Assembly: GCA_037142875.1 (NCBI GenBank)
Contig: JBAWZV010000023.1
Span: forward strand, 1-8,074
Source of the DNA: PALSA-600 sp037142875
GTDB lineage: Bacteria > Actinomycetota > Thermoleophilia > Gaiellales > Gaiellaceae
DNA: 8,074 bases
Reading direction: 5' to 3'
Below, piece by piece: positions 5,944-8,074 of this stretch. Position numbers and translations under genes: made by a program. The notes under the pieces were generated by a model, which saw only the letters and a list, made by a program, of their open reading frames with translations, was not told the origin of the DNA and did no database searches. The number at the start of each line of letters is the position of its first letter. Position 1 is the first letter of the stretch.

Positions 5944-7035
5944 ATGCGCCACCGTTTCTTCACTGCGTTCGCCGTCGCCGTCGCCGGCGTCATCGCCACC
6001 GCGGCTCTGACCGGAGCGGGGTCAGCCGGAACCTCTTCGCCGACGGTCACGCGCGGCACCGACGCGCGCCTCTGCCCGTTTCCGATCGAGATCACCGTGC
6101 GCGGCGTGGCGGCTGGCGCGGCGGCTCCGACGACCGCCTTCGGCCTGCTCTTCGTCGGCCCGAGCACGGTCACGATTCGCAACACCCGTAGCGGGCGTAC
6201 GGCGGTCATCAACGCCCCGGGAACGTTCGGCGAGAGACGGACGACGGGTACGGTCAGCTTTGCTGGGCGACGGGTGTGGTTCCGCCCCAATCTGATCCCG
6301 TTTCTCGTGACGGCGGGCAGGGACGCTATCAGCGGCCCGAGCTTCGTCCTGTCGCCTGGTTCGGCCAGAGCACACGCGGTCGACCCCTGTGCGCTCGTCG
6401 CGGATACGAAGCCGAGCACGCAGCCGAGGGTCACTCCGGCTCCATGGGCTCTGCCGCGTTACGCACTGAGCCAGCTGGCCGCGGCCGGACTGACTCCGCT
6501 CGTCGGCAATCTCGTCGAGCACGACCACGTGCATCTCGATATCACGGTCAACGGGAAGAAGGTCGCCGTGCCCGGTGGTCTCGGCCTCGCCGAGCCGACT
6601 GACGACGGCCCCTGCCCCGACACGAAGACGGCGCCGGTCGCGGACTGCGTCGCCGGGCACTTCTTTGCCGCCGCGGTGGCGAACTCGCCACTCCACACCC
6701 ACAGCGGAAGTGGCGTCATCCACGTCGAGTCCGACCGAGCACGGGCGTTCACGCTCGGGCAGGTGTTCGCCGAGTGGGGTGTCCGCCTCGACCACGGCTG
6801 CATCGGCGGCTACTGCACGGACGGACGCAGGGAGCTTCGCGTCTACCTGAACGGCCGGCGTGTCTCGGGCGATCCCGCGCTGATCAAGCTCGTCGACCAT
6901 GCCGAGATCGCGATCGTCTACGGCGGCGTCGGGGCCTTCTCGAAGATCCCGTCGACGTTCCGTGGCGGCACCTGGCCGGGGCCGGGCTGCGGACAGCAGG
7001 GCGAGGCGTCGTGCCTCACAGGCGCAAGGAGCTAG
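5944..7035 (+). CDS. Exported two-domain protein with a His-rich C-terminal domain, function unknown
   Basis: A 363-residue exported protein. Residues 1-28 look like a signal peptide (MRHRFFTAFAVAVAGVIATA, cleavage near GSAG). The first domain (about 40-150, bounded by C44 and C149) is β-rich, with TVTIRNTRSGRTAVINAPG and VWFRPNLIPFLVTAGRDAI, like a small domain I associate with uncharacterised actinobacterial exported proteins. The second domain (about 185-330) starts with EHDHVHLDITVNGKKV (H193, H195, H197) and continues with PLHTHSGSGVIHVES (H251, H253, H260), FTLGQVFAEWGVRL and HGCIGGYC (C286, C291). It ends with LRVYLNGRRVSGD...IAIVYG. The clustered histidines suggest a metal site, but this is inference. 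There are eight cysteines, so up to four disulfides. The ATG is fixed by a strong Shine-Dalgarno sequence and the signal peptide. I cannot name a function. Confidence 0.88.
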   Translation: MRHRFFTAFAVAVAGVIATAALTGAGSAGTSSPTVTRGTDARLCPFPIEITVRGVAAGAAAPTTAFGLLFVGPSTVTIRNTRSGRTAVINAPGTFGERRTTGTVSFAGRRVWFRPNLIPFLVTAGRDAISGPSFVLSPGSARAHAVDPCALVADTKPSTQPRVTPAPWALPRYALSQLAAAGLTPLVGNLVEHDHVHLDITVNGKKVAVPGGLGLAEPTDDGPCPDTKTAPVADCVAGHFFAAAVANSPLHTHSGSGVIHVESDRARAFTLGQVFAEWGVRLDHGCIGGYCTDGRRELRVYLNGRRVSGDPALIKLVDHAEIAIVYGGVGAFSKIPSTFRGGTWPGPGCGQQGEASCLTGARS

Positions 7036-7040
7036 GCGGC

Positions 7041-7059
7041 GAGCGCCGCGCTGGCGCTC
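7041..7059. terminator. GC-rich hairpin between convergent genes
   Basis: GAGCGCC (7041-7047) and GGCGCTC (7053-7059) form a perfect 7-bp stem with a 5-base loop. It lies in the 22-bp space between the stops of the genes at 5944-7035 (+) and 7058-7849 (-), overlapping the latter's TGA. It could stop transcription from both sides, but no T-tract follows on either strand, so factor-independent termination is uncertain. Confidence 0.45.
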
Positions 7060-7849
7060 AGCGCACGACGATCGGGTAACGCTTCGCACCCTTGTGCGAC
7101 GTGATGTACCAGGTGCCCTTCGTCAGGGTCAGCGAGACGGAGCGCTTCCCCTTGAACGGGACGCCGGTAACCGTGACCATCGAGTGGTTCGTCTTGATGA
7201 TCGAGAAGCCACCGGCGGCGCTCTGGTCGTCGACCGACACGATGTAGCGCCCGTGGAGCAGCTTTGACGCGGTCTTCCCCTTGAACGACAGGGCTGGCTC
7301 GCCCTTGGCAGTCACGGTGCCGCTGAGGCCGCCGCGGAGAACGACGACGTTCGTTCCGACGATGTCCTTGTTCCCGCCCTTCTTCTTCGAGATCGCGCCC
7401 GTCCAGGCCACCTTCGTCGGGGCCGTTCCGAGCACGTCGCCTGACGTCTTGATCGTATGAACCACGTTCGGAAAGTCCGAGTTGCTCCAGATGTAGGTGG
7501 AGTTCGGCTGCAGCGTGATGATGTACTCCATGAACCAGTCCTCGCCCTGACCGAGGTTGTCGCGGATGAGCTGTCCGGGGCCGGAGAACAGCCAGTACGG
7601 CACCCACGTGCAGCCGCCCGGGCCCGTGAGGATGATCTCGTAGATGCCAGCGGGGATCACCGTCGGCGCACCGCTTGTCGTTCCGGCGGGCGTCCCGTCG
7701 GGGAGCGTGACCGTGATCTGGCTGTTGACACCGAAGTCGACGGTGAGCTGCAGCGTGACCGAGGTTCGGGCCTGCGCAGCCGCCGACGTCAGCAGGCACA
7801 CGACCGCGAGCGCGCAGGGAACAAGCGGTCGCAGGCCTCGCTTGGACAC
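7058..7849 (-). CDS. Secreted β-rich protein with two similar halves, function unknown
   Basis: A 263-residue exported protein. Residues 1-27 form a signal peptide (basic VSKRGLR, hydrophobic core VPCALAVVCLL, cleavage after AQA). The first half has a β-strand pattern around ITVTLPDGTPAG, AGIYEIILTGPGG, WLFSGPGQ and ITLQPNSTYIWSNS. The second half repeats a similar order: GRYIVSVDDQSAAGGFSI, MVTVTGVPFKG, SVSLTLTKGTWYITS. Both read as 'GxY.i...D/GP..., ...GpG/TGV..., ...TL..GTY/W', typical of cupredoxin-like or Ig-like β-sandwiches in actinobacterial exported proteins. No complete type-1 copper ligand set (His-Cys-His-Met) is evident, so copper binding is not claimed. GTG at 7849 is preferred over the in-frame TTG at 7876 because it starts the signal peptide directly and has TACCCT 6 bp upstream. 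It is convergent with the gene at 5944. Confidence 0.88.
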   Translation of the reverse strand: MSKRGLRPLVPCALAVVCLLTSAAAQARTSVTLQLTVDFGVNSQITVTLPDGTPAGTTSGAPTVIPAGIYEIILTGPGGCTWVPYWLFSGPGQLIRDNLGQGEDWFMEYIITLQPNSTYIWSNSDFPNVVHTIKTSGDVLGTAPTKVAWTGAISKKKGGNKDIVGTNVVVLRGGLSGTVTAKGEPALSFKGKTASKLLHGRYIVSVDDQSAAGGFSIIKTNHSMVTVTGVPFKGKRSVSLTLTKGTWYITSHKGAKRYPIVVR

Positions 7850-7855
7850 AACTCG

Positions 7856-7861
7856 AGGGTA
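7856..7861 (-). promoter_or_regulatory. -10 element for the gene at 7849, probably leaderless
   Basis: On the - strand, TACCCT matches TANNNT and ends 6 bases (CGAGTT) before the GTG at 7849, with no Shine-Dalgarno sequence between. No good -35 hexamer is seen at 16-18 bp. Confidence 0.6.
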
Positions 7862-7944
7862 CCAGGGCCGATGCAAATTTCTCTAATCAGCCTCGTACTA
7901 TTGCTCTCCGGCCAACGGAACTGGCAGAGTATGGCGTGGCTACG

Positions 7945-7970
7945 CGTGCGCGGAGACTGTTTCGTGCGCG
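7945..7970 (+). repeat. Direct repeat of CGTGCGCG in the intergenic region
   Basis: CGTGCGCG occurs at 7945-7952 and again at 7963-7970, 18 bp apart, in the 175-bp gap between the gene at 7849 and the gene at 8025. The gap is otherwise unremarkable apart from the palindrome at 7982. In GC-rich DNA such a short repeat can arise by chance. Confidence 0.3.
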
Positions 7971-7981
7971 TGGGGTCAGGT

Positions 7982-7993
7982 ATGTCATGACAT
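7982..7993. promoter_or_regulatory. 12-bp perfect palindrome, candidate operator
   Basis: ATGTCATGACAT is a perfect inverted repeat. It overlaps a second palindrome, GACATGTC (7989-7996). It lies about 30-40 bases before the ATG at 8025 and overlaps TATGTC (7981-7986), a possible -10 element. A dimeric repressor bound here would sit on the promoter. The regulator is not identifiable from the window. Confidence 0.45.
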
Positions 7994-8015
7994 GTCCAAC
8001 AGCAGTACTCCGATT

Positions 8016-8023
8016 GGAGGGGG
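8016..8023 (+). promoter_or_regulatory. Strong ribosome binding site for the gene at 8025
   Basis: GGAGGGGG is a strong Shine-Dalgarno sequence; its GGAGG core (8016-8020) is four bases before the ATG at 8025. It supports that ATG as a real start codon. Confidence 0.7.
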
Positions 8024-8024
8024 A

Positions 8025-8074
8025 ATGGCGAGCAAGTTGAAGATCAAGGTGAACGGTCTCACGCATGGTGTGAC
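8025..8074 (+). CDS. Start of an unidentified gene (N-terminal 16 codons)
   Basis: The reading frame starts at ATG 8025 behind a strong Shine-Dalgarno sequence and runs off the right edge. The visible residues are MASKLKIKVNGLTHGV. A strand of the form KIKVNGxxH is common at the start of [2Fe-2S] subunits of the xanthine dehydrogenase/CO dehydrogenase type, but sixteen residues are far too few to decide. It has no signal peptide in what can be seen, unlike the three exported proteins to its left. Confidence 0.6.
   Translation, partial: MASKLKIKVNGLTHGV

Noticed and set aside
6022..7089. A 355-codon - strand frame opposite the gene at 5944
   Set aside because: Its composition is that of a shadow frame, and it covers the end of the convergent gene at 7058.
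7058..7849. Calling this protein a copper-binding plastocyanin
   Set aside because: The β-sandwich impression is there, but no convincing His-Cys-His-Met ligand set is present.
7457..7990. A + strand open frame across the 7850-8024 gap
   Set aside because: Most of it is antisense to the secreted protein gene, and its tail in the gap has no ribosome binding site or protein-like pattern.

Overview
The window looks like chromosomal DNA from a high-GC actinobacterium. The protein style (a dGTPase followed directly by DnaG primase, several β-rich secreted proteins, many GTG starts, apparently leaderless genes) most resembles Thermoleophilia (Gaiellales/Solirubrobacterales-like). That placement is inferred from sequence style and remembered families, not from a search. 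Most of the window is housekeeping genes interleaved with small exported proteins of unknown function. I see no phage, transposon, CRISPR, rRNA or tRNA sequence, and no defence system.

Layout. From 1 to 1089, three genes read leftward as a tight operon: a histidine phosphatase of the phosphoglycerate-mutase type (508-1089), an 85-residue unknown protein (243-500), and the N-terminus of a membrane M48 protease, HtpX (running off the left edge at 236). A short-chain dehydrogenase/reductase (1108-1854) diverges from them, with only 18 bp between the two start codons. It converges on a four-cysteine lipoprotein (1860-2519), and both stop codons sit in one 13-bp palindrome. Rightward from 2579 come dgt (dGTPase) and dnaG (primase), a dNTP-pool/replication pair. 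Three exported proteins of unknown function follow: 5305-5874 (+), 5944-7035 (+, a two-domain protein with a His-rich C-terminal half) and 7058-7849 (-, two similar β-rich halves). A strong Shine-Dalgarno sequence and the first 16 codons of another gene (8025) lie at the right edge, behind a perfect 12-bp palindrome that could be an operator.

Expression pattern. The genes that begin transcription units at 1089, 1108, 2579 and 7849 have a TANNNT -10 element ending 6-7 bases before the start codon and no Shine-Dalgarno sequence. This fits leaderless mRNAs starting at or next to the start codon. Genes at 2519 and 5305 have weaker versions with the same spacing. By contrast dnaG, htpX, and the genes at 5944 and 8025 have purine-rich ribosome binding sites. 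The 1089/1108 pair appears to share one symmetric -10 element that works on both strands. This is the most interesting regulatory structure in the window.
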